Part shown: piece after piece, positions 1 to 7,386 of the stretch
Layout of the letters: each line of letters opens with the position of its first letter
Position numbering within the stretch: the stretch's first letter is position 1
NCBI GenBank assembly: GCA_902489945.1
Contig: CABUBZ010000055.1
Location: 1 to 12,448, forward strand
Direction of reading: 5' to 3'
DNA from: an uncultured Collinsella sp.
Lineage (GTDB): Bacteria > Actinomycetota > Coriobacteriia > Coriobacteriales > Coriobacteriaceae
DNA: 12,448 nucleotides
The notes under the pieces: generated by a model
Databases searched by the model: none
What the model was told of the DNA's origin: nothing
The model's input: the letters and a program-made list of their open reading frames with translations, nothing else
Made by a program: the position numbers and the translations under genes

Positions 1-9
1 GCCGGGCCC

Positions 10-834
10 TTACGCCAGCACGCCGAAGAACGCGCCGATGATGCCCACGACCATGGTGGCCACGATCAGCACCATGGGGTTGATCTTCTTGGACAGCAGC
101 CAGTAGTACAGCCAGAAGGCGATCATGCCGAGCATGCCGGGCATGATGCCGTCCAGGATGTCCTGGAGGGTCTGGGCGTCCTCGCCCGAGCCGATGGCCA
201 CCGGGATGCTGGCCCAGAACATGTCCTTGCACATGGCGCCCACGACCATGACGCCCACGATGCCCACGCAGGTCATGATCTTCTGCATGAGGCCGGTCCT
301 CTGGGCCTCGTCCAGGAAGCCCACGCCCAGCTCGTAGCCCTTGACGGCGCCCCAGACGCGCAGCGCGAAGCCGGGGACGTTGTAGATGAGCAGGAAGGCG
401 ATGGGGCCGAAGGGGTTGCCGGCCTGGCACAGGCTGATGCCCACCGCGGCGGCGACCACGCGCAGCGTCGACAGGAAGATGGAGTCGCCGATGCCCGACA
501 GCGGGCCCATGAGGGCGGCCTTGACGTCGTTGACGCTCTCGGGCTCGATCTCGCCGCGGGCGACCTTCTCCTCCATGGCCATCGCGATGCCGCCGACGAA
601 CGGGGCGAACTGGACGGTGATGTTGAAGAACGCGCAGTGGCGGTGCAGGGCCTCGGCGTAGTCGTCGGGGCGGCCGGCGTAGATCTTCTTGAGCATGTTG
701 GCGACCATCAGGCAGAAGGCGATGTTCATCTGCTTGTAGTAGGTCCAGGAGAACTCCATGCCCAGGGCGCCGACGTTGACGGCGCTCTTGACGAGGTCGG
801 AGCGCGTGATCTTGTTCTCGGGACTAGAAGTCAT
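10..834 (-). CDS. PTS mannose-family EIID component, copy A
   Basis: This is the membrane subunit EIID of a mannose/fructose/sorbose-family PTS permease. Together with EIIC it forms the channel through which the sugar enters while being phosphorylated. From Met at 834 the protein is 274 residues, normal for the family. The N-terminal half carries a family-like conserved stretch with MGPLSGIGDSIF, and the C-terminal part has several hydrophobic segments ending near the stop. Two starts are possible: ATG 843, which lacks a properly spaced ribosome site, and ATG 834, with AAGGGG about 9 bases upstream. I prefer 834. Either start overlaps the end of the EIIC gene, implying translational coupling. 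It is the last gene of operon A seen here and is identical to 5201-6025. Confidence 0.93.
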   Translation of the reverse strand: MTSSPENKITRSDLVKSAVNVGALGMEFSWTYYKQMNIAFCLMVANMLKKIYAGRPDDYAEALHRHCAFFNITVQFAPFVGGIAMAMEEKVARGEIEPESVNDVKAALMGPLSGIGDSIFLSTLRVVAAAVGISLCQAGNPFGPIAFLLIYNVPGFALRVWGAVKGYELGVGFLDEAQRTGLMQKIMTCVGIVGVMVVGAMCKDMFWASIPVAIGSGEDAQTLQDILDGIMPGMLGMIAFWLYYWLLSKKINPMVLIVATMVVGIIGAFFGVLA

Positions 835-1597
835 CGTCCTCATCCCCTTCCGCGGAGAGCTGGGGCTGGGCTCCGCCCAGGCCGAGCAGGTCGAACTTGT
901 CGATGCCGATGATGATGGCGATCAGGGCGACGCCCAGGACGGGCACGTTGGCGTAGGAGCACAGCAGGAAGCCCAGGAAGTAGAAGGGCACGAGCTGCTT
1001 GGTGAGCACCAGGCGGCCGAGCATGGCGAAGCCCATGGCAGGCAGGATGTTGGCGGCAACGCCAAAGCCAGCAAGGACAAAGGGCGGGATGAAGTCGAGC
1101 ATGCCCTGGATGGCGTCAGCACCCAGATAGAACGACAGCGAGCACAGCAGGAACGCCATGATTATACCGGTCAAACCGATCAGGAAGTGCATCGCATAGA
1201 CACCCTTAAGGTTGCCCCGGCCGGAGAAGACATCAGCGCGGTCAACCAGGATCGGCAGGGCGGCGTTGAGGATGTTCTTGATGGCAAGGCACAGCGTGGC
1301 GATGGGCATGGCAAGCGCGATGGCTGCCTCGGTGCTCTGGCCCAGCTGGATAGCGAAGGCGCAGGCGAGCACGCCGCCGATCGTCTCATCAGGCGGCACG
1401 TAGGCGCCGATGGAGATCGAGCCCATGAACAGCAGCTCCAGGCTGGCGCCGATCGCGAGGCCGGACTGCAGGTCCCCCAGCACCAGGCCCACGAGCGGGC
1501 ACAGGACGATGGGGCGGAACGCATAGAGCGTACCGAGCTGGAAGTCGAACTTACCAAATGCGGCGATAAGTCCGATGAGGATTGCTTGGGTAAGCAT
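824..1597 (-). CDS. PTS mannose-family EIIC component, copy A
   Basis: This is the integral-membrane EIIC subunit of the permease (EII-Sor type), which together with EIID carries the substrate path. It has 257 residues. It shows the family pattern of a hydrophobic N terminus, then PLVGLVLGD (about 34-42), GASLELLFMGS (50-60) and GAYVPPDETIGG (64-75), and further hydrophobic segments to about residue 235. The ATG is preceded by a GGGGG ribosome site about 5 bases away. The C-terminal tail is unusual: the last residues are GDEDDDF, a run of acids closed by Phe, which resembles the EIIA tail. A gap of 58 bases separates it from EIIB and holds a hairpin. It is identical to 6015-6788. Confidence 0.93.
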   Translation of the reverse strand: MLTQAILIGLIAAFGKFDFQLGTLYAFRPIVLCPLVGLVLGDLQSGLAIGASLELLFMGSISIGAYVPPDETIGGVLACAFAIQLGQSTEAAIALAMPIATLCLAIKNILNAALPILVDRADVFSGRGNLKGVYAMHFLIGLTGIIMAFLLCSLSFYLGADAIQGMLDFIPPFVLAGFGVAANILPAMGFAMLGRLVLTKQLVPFYFLGFLLCSYANVPVLGVALIAIIIGIDKFDLLGLGGAQPQLSAEGDEDDDF

Positions 1598-1624
1598 ATA
1601 TCCCCCTTTCCTAATAGGACACTA

Positions 1625-1644
1625 CGAAGAGCTCAGACTCTTCG
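1625..1644 (-). other. Intercistronic hairpin between EIIB and EIIC, copy A
   Basis: cgaagag and ctcttcg form a perfect 7-bp stem with a 6-base loop in the 58-base gap between EIIB and EIIC. No U-tract follows on the minus strand, so it is not a terminator. It could be an RNA-processing or stability element that sets subunit ratios. Confidence 0.4.
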
Positions 1645-1655
1645 AAATTGAACGC

Positions 1656-2138
1656 CTAGAGCACGCTGGCGCAGTCAACCTTGGGGTCATCGGCCAGGGG
1701 TCGAATCTCGACCTCAACGCCACGATCCAGCATCTCGCGCACATCGGCTTCCTCGGCCGCGGTCAGGAAGATCTGACGAGAGACCTGACGAGCATCGGGA
1801 CGCTTCTCGTCCTTGGGCTTGGTGTTGCCCAGGTTGACCGACTTGATCTGCGGGCAGCCCTCAACAAGCTGCTTTGCCTCAGCAATAGTGGCGACACAGA
1901 TGATCATCTTGTACTTGTCGGTCACGCCCGAGTTGATAGCTTCGATTGCATGCTCCATATCTTTGATGACGAGCTTGCAGCCGGCAGGCTTGCCCATCTT
2001 GAGCGTCGTCTTCCACACCGGGTCGTTAGCGACCTTATCGCCCACGCAGAAGATGCAGTTGGAGCCAAGGCCCTGAACCCAGGAAACTGCGACCTGGCCA
2101 TGAAGCAGGCGATGGTCAACGCGAAGTAGCTGAATCAT
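1656..2138 (-). CDS. PTS mannose-family EIIB component, copy A
   Basis: This is the cytoplasmic EIIB subunit, which accepts phosphate from EIIA on a histidine and passes it to the sugar during transport. From ATG 2138 it has 160 residues. The N terminus shows the family signature RVDHRLLHGQV, with the phosphorylated His expected at position 13 (in HGQ). A TTG-initiated extension to 2153 is possible but unlikely, because GGGGGG lies 7-8 bases before ATG 2138 and would serve as the ribosome site. The rest of the protein (DKVANDPVWK, VNLGN) follows the usual EIIB-Man layout. It lies 57 bases after EIIA and is identical to 6847-7329. Confidence 0.93.
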   Translation of the reverse strand: MIQLLRVDHRLLHGQVAVSWVQGLGSNCIFCVGDKVANDPVWKTTLKMGKPAGCKLVIKDMEHAIEAINSGVTDKYKMIICVATIAEAKQLVEGCPQIKSVNLGNTKPKDEKRPDARQVSRQIFLTAAEEADVREMLDRGVEVEIRPLADDPKVDCASVL

Positions 2139-2195
2139 AATGTGACCCCCCAAAGGTCTTGTGCCGTCTTACGGCGTGTCAGTAGGTGCTGCGGA

Positions 2196-2615
2196 TTAGA
2201 ACTCTTCTTCCTCGTCGTCATCGACCAAAAGATCGTTGACAAACTTCACGCGCGTATCGTCCGCAGCGACGATGGCGCGAATCGTCTCCTCAACCGGCGC
2301 CGACTCGTCAGAGAACAGCAACTGGATGAGGAGAGGAAGGTTCATGTTGGTAACGAGGTACGTGCGGGGACGCGTCTGGACGATCTTGGTAAACTCGTTG
2401 TTGACGCTGCCGCCAAAGAGGTCGGTGCAGACAACGACATCATCGTCAGCAGACATGCCTGCCAGCAGTTTTTGGGCCTCCTCGGCCACGTCCATGCGGC
2501 CATCGACGAACATCGAAAGATCGTGGACGTTGTCGCGAGCGCCCGAGAGCAGCTCGACGCTCTCCTTGATGCCGGTAGCGAAGTGCGCATGGCTGGCGAT
2601 GATGTACTGTCTCAT
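2196..2615 (-). CDS. PTS mannose-family EIIA component, copy A
   Basis: This is the cytoplasmic EIIA subunit, which takes phosphate from HPr and hands it to EIIB. It has 139 residues, so it is a stand-alone EIIA rather than an EIIAB fusion. The active-site His is expected at position 9 in IIASHAHFATG, the counterpart of the THG motif of ManX. TDLFGGSVNNE (about 64-74) is the second conserved loop. The ribosome site GAGAGGA is about 7 bases before the ATG. The C terminus is unusual: seven acidic residues (DDDEEEE) and a final Phe. It lies 46 bases after the deglycase gene. It is identical to 7387-7806. Confidence 0.93.
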   Translation of the reverse strand: MRQYIIASHAHFATGIKESVELLSGARDNVHDLSMFVDGRMDVAEEAQKLLAGMSADDDVVVCTDLFGGSVNNEFTKIVQTRPRTYLVTNMNLPLLIQLLFSDESAPVEETIRAIVAADDTRVKFVNDLLVDDDEEEEF

Positions 2616-2661
2616 TCTGTGTTCCTCTCAATAGCCCGGCACGTTCCCGCACCCGTTTTCT

Positions 2662-3723
2662 TTAGTAGTCGAACTGGTGATAGTAGCGACGATACTTGAG
2701 GTTGTGCTTGGTGACCGTCTCGTAGTAGCGAGCCAGGCGGTCGGTAACGAGCACCGTCAGAATCCACGGAGACACGATGACGCGGAACTCGTCGTCAAGG
2801 CCGGGGATCGCGAACTCGGCGGTGTCGATGATGTTGATGTCGGTGTCGCCGGTCACGCCGCGGGTCAGGAACGCGCGGACGCGCTCGTCGAGCTTGCGGT
2901 TCTCGTCCTCGCCCATGAACAGGAACACGGGGACGCCGGGCTCCACGAGCTCGAGGGTGCCGTGGAAGAAGTCGGCCGAGGTGATGTAGCGGGTGCGCTT
3001 CCACTGCATCTCCTCCAGGATGCACATCGAGAACAGGATGGTCTCGCCCCACAGGGCGCCGGAGCCGATGAACATGGTGTAGGGGGCCAGGGCGTACTTC
3101 TTGGCGAGCTCCTCGGCGCGCGGCTCGAAGCGCTTGCGGATATCGAGCATGTCCTTCCAGATGTCCTTGGTCTGCTCGATAAACAGATCGAACTTGGGGA
3201 AGCAGCCGCGGCGGTTGAGCAGGCGCAGGCCGAAGCAGTCGGCGAGGTAGTAGCCCATCTCGCAGCCACCGTTACCATGATCGGAAGCCATCTTGACGCA
3301 ATTCTCGGCGCCGACAGCCTGGCCGATGGGGCCCTCGGGCTTGGTCATGGCGTAGACGCGCACGCCCATGCCCTTCATCTTCTTGACGGCCTCGAGGACC
3401 TCGGGGGTGGTGCCGGACTCGGAGGCGGTGAGCACGACGGACTTCTCGGTCATGCGCTTGTGGCCCATGACGTTCCACTCGGCGGCGTGGATCAGGTAGA
3501 CCTCGAGGTCGCGGTCGCCGAACTTGTTCATGAGGTACTCGAGCTGCATGAGCTCGTCCCAGGTGCCGCCGACGCCCATCAGGAACACGGCGTCGTAGCC
3601 CTCGTCGGCGACCTTGTCGGCGAGCTCAATCATCTTCTTGCCGGTCTCGTAGACGTTCTTGCCGTCCTCGAGGTAGCCCTCCTGGCTAAAGTGCATGATC
3701 TCGATCTTCTCGGTTTCCTTCAT
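2662..3723 (-). CDS. SIS-domain deglycase, FrlB/GfrF-like, copy A
   Basis: This is a 353-residue double-SIS protein of the FrlB/FraB/GfrF group, cytoplasmic enzymes that split 6-phosphorylated Amadori compounds such as fructoselysine 6-phosphate into glucose 6-phosphate and an amino acid. SIS motifs are GVGGTWDEL (50-58) and ASESGTTPE (100-108). LEEMQW followed by DFFHG places Glu238 and His254 sixteen residues apart, the same spacing as the Glu/His pair reported as catalytic in FraB (from memory). The start is ATG 3723, not the upstream in-frame ATG at 3795: the other copy starts there too, and AAAGGA lies just before it. Residues 13-33 differ from copy B at five places (S13, N23, V24, I32, E33 here). 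It is first in operon A, behind its own promoter. The substrate is inferred. Confidence 0.85.
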   Translation of the reverse strand: MKETEKIEIMHFSQEGYLEDGKNVYETGKKMIELADKVADEGYDAVFLMGVGGTWDELMQLEYLMNKFGDRDLEVYLIHAAEWNVMGHKRMTEKSVVLTASESGTTPEVLEAVKKMKGMGVRVYAMTKPEGPIGQAVGAENCVKMASDHGNGGCEMGYYLADCFGLRLLNRRGCFPKFDLFIEQTKDIWKDMLDIRKRFEPRAEELAKKYALAPYTMFIGSGALWGETILFSMCILEEMQWKRTRYITSADFFHGTLELVEPGVPVFLFMGEDENRKLDERVRAFLTRGVTGDTDINIIDTAEFAIPGLDDEFRVIVSPWILTVLVTDRLARYYETVTKHNLKYRRYYHQFDY

Positions 3724-3893
3724 GGCTTTTCCTTTCTGTCCTGCACGCAACTCTATATATCGCGTTTCTTTTCGATACCAATTATAGACATACACCTAAC
3801 ATGTTTTTAATACCACTTATCAATCTGTTCCAATCCTCGGTGAACGGTCGAAATTCTCTGGTGAGTGGTATTAAATTAGAATTGAATGTATAG
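3724..3893 (-). promoter_or_regulatory. Control region of operon A
   Basis: This 170-base region between the MFS stop and the deglycase start is AT-richer than the genes around it. On the minus strand it holds TATAAT (3786-3781), preceded by TTAAAA with an 18-base spacer, a plausible sigma-70-type promoter. A GTGGTATTAAAA box overlaps the -35, and TTGGTATCGAAA starts at the end of the -10, a typical place for a repressor site. No terminator is visible after the MFS gene. Confidence 0.65.
3806..3875. promoter_or_regulatory. 12-base inverted repeat flanking a conserved element
   Basis: tttaataccact (3806-3817) and agtggtattaaa (3864-3875) are perfect inverted copies 46 bases apart. Between them lies tcggtgaacggtcga (3837-3851), which recurs with one change at 10185-10199. 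The arms contain the GTATT/AATAC core seen in other boxes here, so they are candidate operators for one of the adjacent GntR proteins, possibly bound cooperatively or by looping. The assignment to a regulator is inference. Confidence 0.6.
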
Positions 3894-5108
3894 CTAACGC
3901 CTCTGGCGCCTCCCTTGTGTGACAAAGAACAGCGTTCCTACCAGCGCAATAATGGTCGATGCCCCAAACAGCACCGCCTGGACGCCCAAAGCCTCCGCCA
4001 AAAACGGAGCCGCCAGCAGCGGCAGCACGCCGGCGCTCATCAGGCCAAAACGCACAAAGCCGGTAATGCGCCCCAGGTATTTGATGTCAGCGCGCTCCTG
4101 AATCAAGATCATCTGCAGCGGTTCCAGGAATCCCCAGGCCAGACCGTTAATCGCCTGACCGATAATCGCGACCCCCAGCATATCGGTGCCCACGTACACC
4201 ATGGACCCAATGCCCACGGCCATGAGCGCGCCGAGCAGCAATCGCAGGTTGACATGGCGGGCAGAAAGCTTGGTCAGGATGAACGCGCCCACCGAGGAAG
4301 TGAGGCCCACGACCGAGGACAGCCAGCCCAGCCAGACGATATCCACGTTGAGCACATCGCGATAGAACAACGACTCCAGCGAATCGAACGCGCCAAACGC
4401 AAAGAAACCCAAAAAGCCCGAGATAAAGATGAGGCGCAGGTCGTGGTCGCGAAACGTAAGTCGCGCGCCCTCGGCCATGCCGCCCAGAATACCGCCCTTC
4501 GGCTTCCCCCCTTTTGCGGGAGCAACACACTCGTGACAGCCCAAGGAGAGCATGGCCGCCATGCCCATCATGCCAGCCATGAGCAGGTAAACAGACTGCG
4601 TGGCAAAACAACTCACGATGGCGCCGCCGAGCAGCGGGCCGGCGGTATAGGCGATATTGCTATAGAAGACCATGAGGCCGTTCACGCGGGTACGGCCCTC
4701 GGTGGTCGACTCCAGGTATCCCGGAAACGCATGCGTGCAGGTGTTGATAAAGCCGCCCGCAAGCCCCAAGACGCACGCAGCAAACACAAGCCCGGGGACA
4801 GACAACGGCGCCAACCCCACGCCAAGCGATAGCACCGCCGTAATCACGCACGTCACAAACGACGTCCGGCGCGGACCAAAACGGTCGATGACCGAGCCCG
4901 ACACCATATTGCCCGCCGACGTCATAAGATTGCGTACGAGCGTAATGGCAGCAACCAAAAACGCCGTGCCAGCCAGATCATACGTCGCCGCGCCGATAAG
5001 CCCTAAAAAGTACACCGCGTTGTTGGCGCACCATTGCAGGGACTCAATAAGAATCAGCCTGACTTCTGCCGGCGTCAGGCGCATTGCTTCGCGATCCTTC
5101 GCGAACAT
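3894..5108 (-). CDS. Major facilitator superfamily transporter
   Basis: This is a 404-residue membrane protein with about twelve hydrophobic segments in two halves, the normal MFS size. The loop after the second segment carries GSVIDRFGPRR (71-81), the MFS motif A pattern with Asp75. The central loop is short and Lys/Gly-rich (about 190-205). The start is ATG 5108: GAGGGAG lies at 5120-5114, five bases upstream. The open frame continues far upstream through the antisense-like frame of EIID, but that extension has no transporter character. It sits between the two PTS operons, 92 bases after EIID copy B and behind a strong hairpin. The substrate is not recognisable; export of a released amine or uptake of a related compound are only guesses. 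Confidence 0.85.
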   Translation of the reverse strand: MFAKDREAMRLTPAEVRLILIESLQWCANNAVYFLGLIGAATYDLAGTAFLVAAITLVRNLMTSAGNMVSGSVIDRFGPRRTSFVTCVITAVLSLGVGLAPLSVPGLVFAACVLGLAGGFINTCTHAFPGYLESTTEGRTRVNGLMVFYSNIAYTAGPLLGGAIVSCFATQSVYLLMAGMMGMAAMLSLGCHECVAPAKGGKPKGGILGGMAEGARLTFRDHDLRLIFISGFLGFFAFGAFDSLESLFYRDVLNVDIVWLGWLSSVVGLTSSVGAFILTKLSARHVNLRLLLGALMAVGIGSMVYVGTDMLGVAIIGQAINGLAWGFLEPLQMILIQERADIKYLGRITGFVRFGLMSAGVLPLLAAPFLAEALGVQAVLFGASTIIALVGTLFFVTQGRRQRR

Positions 5109-5127
5109 ACGAACTCCCTCTATACAA

Positions 5128-5167
5128 GTAAGGGGATGGAGGGTATAGGCCCGCTCCATCCCCTTAC
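5128..5167 (-). terminator. 14-bp perfect hairpin after EIID copy B, before MFS
   Basis: gtaaggggatggag (5128-5141) pairs perfectly with ctccatccccttac (5154-5167) around a 12-base loop. On the minus-strand transcript it is followed by UUGUAU, only a short U-poor tail. It ends 7 bases before the MFS ribosome site. It may be a terminator of operon B with read-through, an attenuator, or a structure that sets different levels of PTS and MFS mRNA. Confidence 0.6.
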
Positions 5168-5200
5168 CAGGTTGCAATGACAGTCTATGCAGCCGGGCCC

Positions 5201-6025
5201 TTACGCCAGCACGCCGAAGAACGCGCCGATGATGCCCACGACCATGGTGGCCACGATCAGCACCATGGGGTTGATCTTCTTGGACAGCAGCCAGTAGTAC
5301 AGCCAGAAGGCGATCATGCCGAGCATGCCGGGCATGATGCCGTCCAGGATGTCCTGGAGGGTCTGGGCGTCCTCGCCCGAGCCGATGGCCACCGGGATGC
5401 TGGCCCAGAACATGTCCTTGCACATGGCGCCCACGACCATGACGCCCACGATGCCCACGCAGGTCATGATCTTCTGCATGAGGCCGGTCCTCTGGGCCTC
5501 GTCCAGGAAGCCCACGCCCAGCTCGTAGCCCTTGACGGCGCCCCAGACGCGCAGCGCGAAGCCGGGGACGTTGTAGATGAGCAGGAAGGCGATGGGGCCG
5601 AAGGGGTTGCCGGCCTGGCACAGGCTGATGCCCACCGCGGCGGCGACCACGCGCAGCGTCGACAGGAAGATGGAGTCGCCGATGCCCGACAGCGGGCCCA
5701 TGAGGGCGGCCTTGACGTCGTTGACGCTCTCGGGCTCGATCTCGCCGCGGGCGACCTTCTCCTCCATGGCCATCGCGATGCCGCCGACGAACGGGGCGAA
5801 CTGGACGGTGATGTTGAAGAACGCGCAGTGGCGGTGCAGGGCCTCGGCGTAGTCGTCGGGGCGGCCGGCGTAGATCTTCTTGAGCATGTTGGCGACCATC
5901 AGGCAGAAGGCGATGTTCATCTGCTTGTAGTAGGTCCAGGAGAACTCCATGCCCAGGGCGCCGACGTTGACGGCGCTCTTGACGAGGTCGGAGCGCGTGA
6001 TCTTGTTCTCGGGACTAGAAGTCAT
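5201..6025 (-). CDS. PTS mannose-family EIID component, copy B
   Basis: This EIID membrane subunit is identical in sequence to 10-834: 274 residues from the preferred ATG, or 277 if ATG 6034 is used. It overlaps the end of EIIC by about 11 bases with the preferred start. It closes the PTS block of operon B. Unlike copy A as far as can be seen, its 3' flank is a strong hairpin and then the MFS gene. The absence of any synonymous change between the copies shows the identity is recent rather than selected at protein level only. Confidence 0.93.
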   Translation of the reverse strand: MTSSPENKITRSDLVKSAVNVGALGMEFSWTYYKQMNIAFCLMVANMLKKIYAGRPDDYAEALHRHCAFFNITVQFAPFVGGIAMAMEEKVARGEIEPESVNDVKAALMGPLSGIGDSIFLSTLRVVAAAVGISLCQAGNPFGPIAFLLIYNVPGFALRVWGAVKGYELGVGFLDEAQRTGLMQKIMTCVGIVGVMVVGAMCKDMFWASIPVAIGSGEDAQTLQDILDGIMPGMLGMIAFWLYYWLLSKKINPMVLIVATMVVGIIGAFFGVLA

Positions 6026-6788
6026 CGTCCTCATCCCCTTCCGCGGAGAGCTGGGGCTGGGCTCCGCCCAGGCCGAGCAGGTCGAACTTGTCGATGCCGA
6101 TGATGATGGCGATCAGGGCGACGCCCAGGACGGGCACGTTGGCGTAGGAGCACAGCAGGAAGCCCAGGAAGTAGAAGGGCACGAGCTGCTTGGTGAGCAC
6201 CAGGCGGCCGAGCATGGCGAAGCCCATGGCAGGCAGGATGTTGGCGGCAACGCCAAAGCCAGCAAGGACAAAGGGCGGGATGAAGTCGAGCATGCCCTGG
6301 ATGGCGTCAGCACCCAGATAGAACGACAGCGAGCACAGCAGGAACGCCATGATTATACCGGTCAAACCGATCAGGAAGTGCATCGCATAGACACCCTTAA
6401 GGTTGCCCCGGCCGGAGAAGACATCAGCGCGGTCAACCAGGATCGGCAGGGCGGCGTTGAGGATGTTCTTGATGGCAAGGCACAGCGTGGCGATGGGCAT
6501 GGCAAGCGCGATGGCTGCCTCGGTGCTCTGGCCCAGCTGGATAGCGAAGGCGCAGGCGAGCACGCCGCCGATCGTCTCATCAGGCGGCACGTAGGCGCCG
6601 ATGGAGATCGAGCCCATGAACAGCAGCTCCAGGCTGGCGCCGATCGCGAGGCCGGACTGCAGGTCCCCCAGCACCAGGCCCACGAGCGGGCACAGGACGA
6701 TGGGGCGGAACGCATAGAGCGTACCGAGCTGGAAGTCGAACTTACCAAATGCGGCGATAAGTCCGATGAGGATTGCTTGGGTAAGCAT
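6015..6788 (-). CDS. PTS mannose-family EIIC component, copy B
   Basis: This EIIC membrane subunit of 257 residues is identical to 824-1597, including the GASLELLFMGS and GAYVPPDE motifs and the acidic GDEDDDF tail. It is transcribed after EIIB with a 58-base spacer that again holds the CGAAGAG hairpin, and it overlaps EIID. Because both copies encode the same protein, the permeases made by operons A and B should have the same specificity and their subunits should be interchangeable. Confidence 0.93.
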   Translation of the reverse strand: MLTQAILIGLIAAFGKFDFQLGTLYAFRPIVLCPLVGLVLGDLQSGLAIGASLELLFMGSISIGAYVPPDETIGGVLACAFAIQLGQSTEAAIALAMPIATLCLAIKNILNAALPILVDRADVFSGRGNLKGVYAMHFLIGLTGIIMAFLLCSLSFYLGADAIQGMLDFIPPFVLAGFGVAANILPAMGFAMLGRLVLTKQLVPFYFLGFLLCSYANVPVLGVALIAIIIGIDKFDLLGLGGAQPQLSAEGDEDDDF

Positions 6789-6815
6789 ATATCCCCCTTT
6801 CCTAATAGGACACTA

Positions 6816-6835
6816 CGAAGAGCTCAGACTCTTCG
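6816..6835 (-). other. Intercistronic hairpin between EIIB and EIIC, copy B
   Basis: This is the same 7-bp perfect stem as in copy A, in the same position between EIIB and EIIC. Since the copies are identical throughout, its presence in both is not independent evidence of function. Confidence 0.4.
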
Positions 6836-6846
6836 AAATTGAACGC

Positions 6847-7329
6847 CTAGAGCACGCTGGCGCAGTCAACCTTGGGGTCATCGGCCAGGGGTCGAATCTC
6901 GACCTCAACGCCACGATCCAGCATCTCGCGCACATCGGCTTCCTCGGCCGCGGTCAGGAAGATCTGACGAGAGACCTGACGAGCATCGGGACGCTTCTCG
7001 TCCTTGGGCTTGGTGTTGCCCAGGTTGACCGACTTGATCTGCGGGCAGCCCTCAACAAGCTGCTTTGCCTCAGCAATAGTGGCGACACAGATGATCATCT
7101 TGTACTTGTCGGTCACGCCCGAGTTGATAGCTTCGATTGCATGCTCCATATCTTTGATGACGAGCTTGCAGCCGGCAGGCTTGCCCATCTTGAGCGTCGT
7201 CTTCCACACCGGGTCGTTAGCGACCTTATCGCCCACGCAGAAGATGCAGTTGGAGCCAAGGCCCTGAACCCAGGAAACTGCGACCTGGCCATGAAGCAGG
7301 CGATGGTCAACGCGAAGTAGCTGAATCAT
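6847..7329 (-). CDS. PTS mannose-family EIIB component, copy B
   Basis: This EIIB phosphotransfer subunit of 160 residues is identical to 1656-2138, with RVDHRLLHGQV and the expected phospho-His13. The start at ATG 7329 is chosen for the GGGGGG ribosome site just upstream. A TTG five codons earlier is in frame but sits inside that G-run, so it is not preferred. The gene lies between EIIA (57-base gap) and EIIC (58-base gap) in operon B. Confidence 0.93.
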   Translation of the reverse strand: MIQLLRVDHRLLHGQVAVSWVQGLGSNCIFCVGDKVANDPVWKTTLKMGKPAGCKLVIKDMEHAIEAINSGVTDKYKMIICVATIAEAKQLVEGCPQIKSVNLGNTKPKDEKRPDARQVSRQIFLTAAEEADVREMLDRGVEVEIRPLADDPKVDCASVL

Positions 7330-7386
7330 AATGTGACCCCCCAAAGGTCTTGTGCCGTCTTACGGCGTGTCAGTAGGTGCTGCGGA

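Larger units (their letters stand above)
1..3625. repeat. Direct repeat copy A (PTS operon), identical to 5192-8816
   Basis: This stretch repeats at 5192-8816 with a constant offset of 5,191 bases. I found no mismatch on reading, and the translations are identical in all frames compared. The right boundary is sharp: bases 3626-3723 differ from the other copy at 12 of 98 positions. The left boundary is not visible because base 1 already matches 5192. It contains EIID, EIIC, EIIB, EIIA and most of the SIS deglycase gene. The repeat could be a recent tandem duplication, a gene-conversion tract, or (less likely, given distinct flanks) an assembly artefact. Confidence 0.95.

Noticed and set aside
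758..1651. 297-codon plus-strand frame opposite EIIC (also 5949-6842)
   Set aside because: It is a low-complexity Asp/Gln/Glu/His-rich shadow of the EIIC gene, with no sensible start signal.
2163..2175. gccgt-ctt-acggc stem between EIIA and EIIB
   Set aside because: It has five base pairs only, no U-tract, and is likely by chance in GC-rich DNA.
3724..3795. 24-residue upstream extension of deglycase A
   Set aside because: It would cover the -10 and operator region, and copy B begins at the equivalent internal Met with its own ribosome site.
2677..3810. 377-codon open frame on the plus strand opposite the deglycase (also 7868-9022)
   Set aside because: It is the mirror of a real gene in GC-rich DNA, with low-complexity Gly/Ala/Val/Leu/His content and no family features.
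5109..5621. N-terminal extension of the MFS frame into the EIID gene
   Set aside because: The extension is Arg/His/Pro/Gly-rich and lies in another frame of EIID. A clear ribosome site marks ATG 5108, and the protein from there is a full-length MFS.
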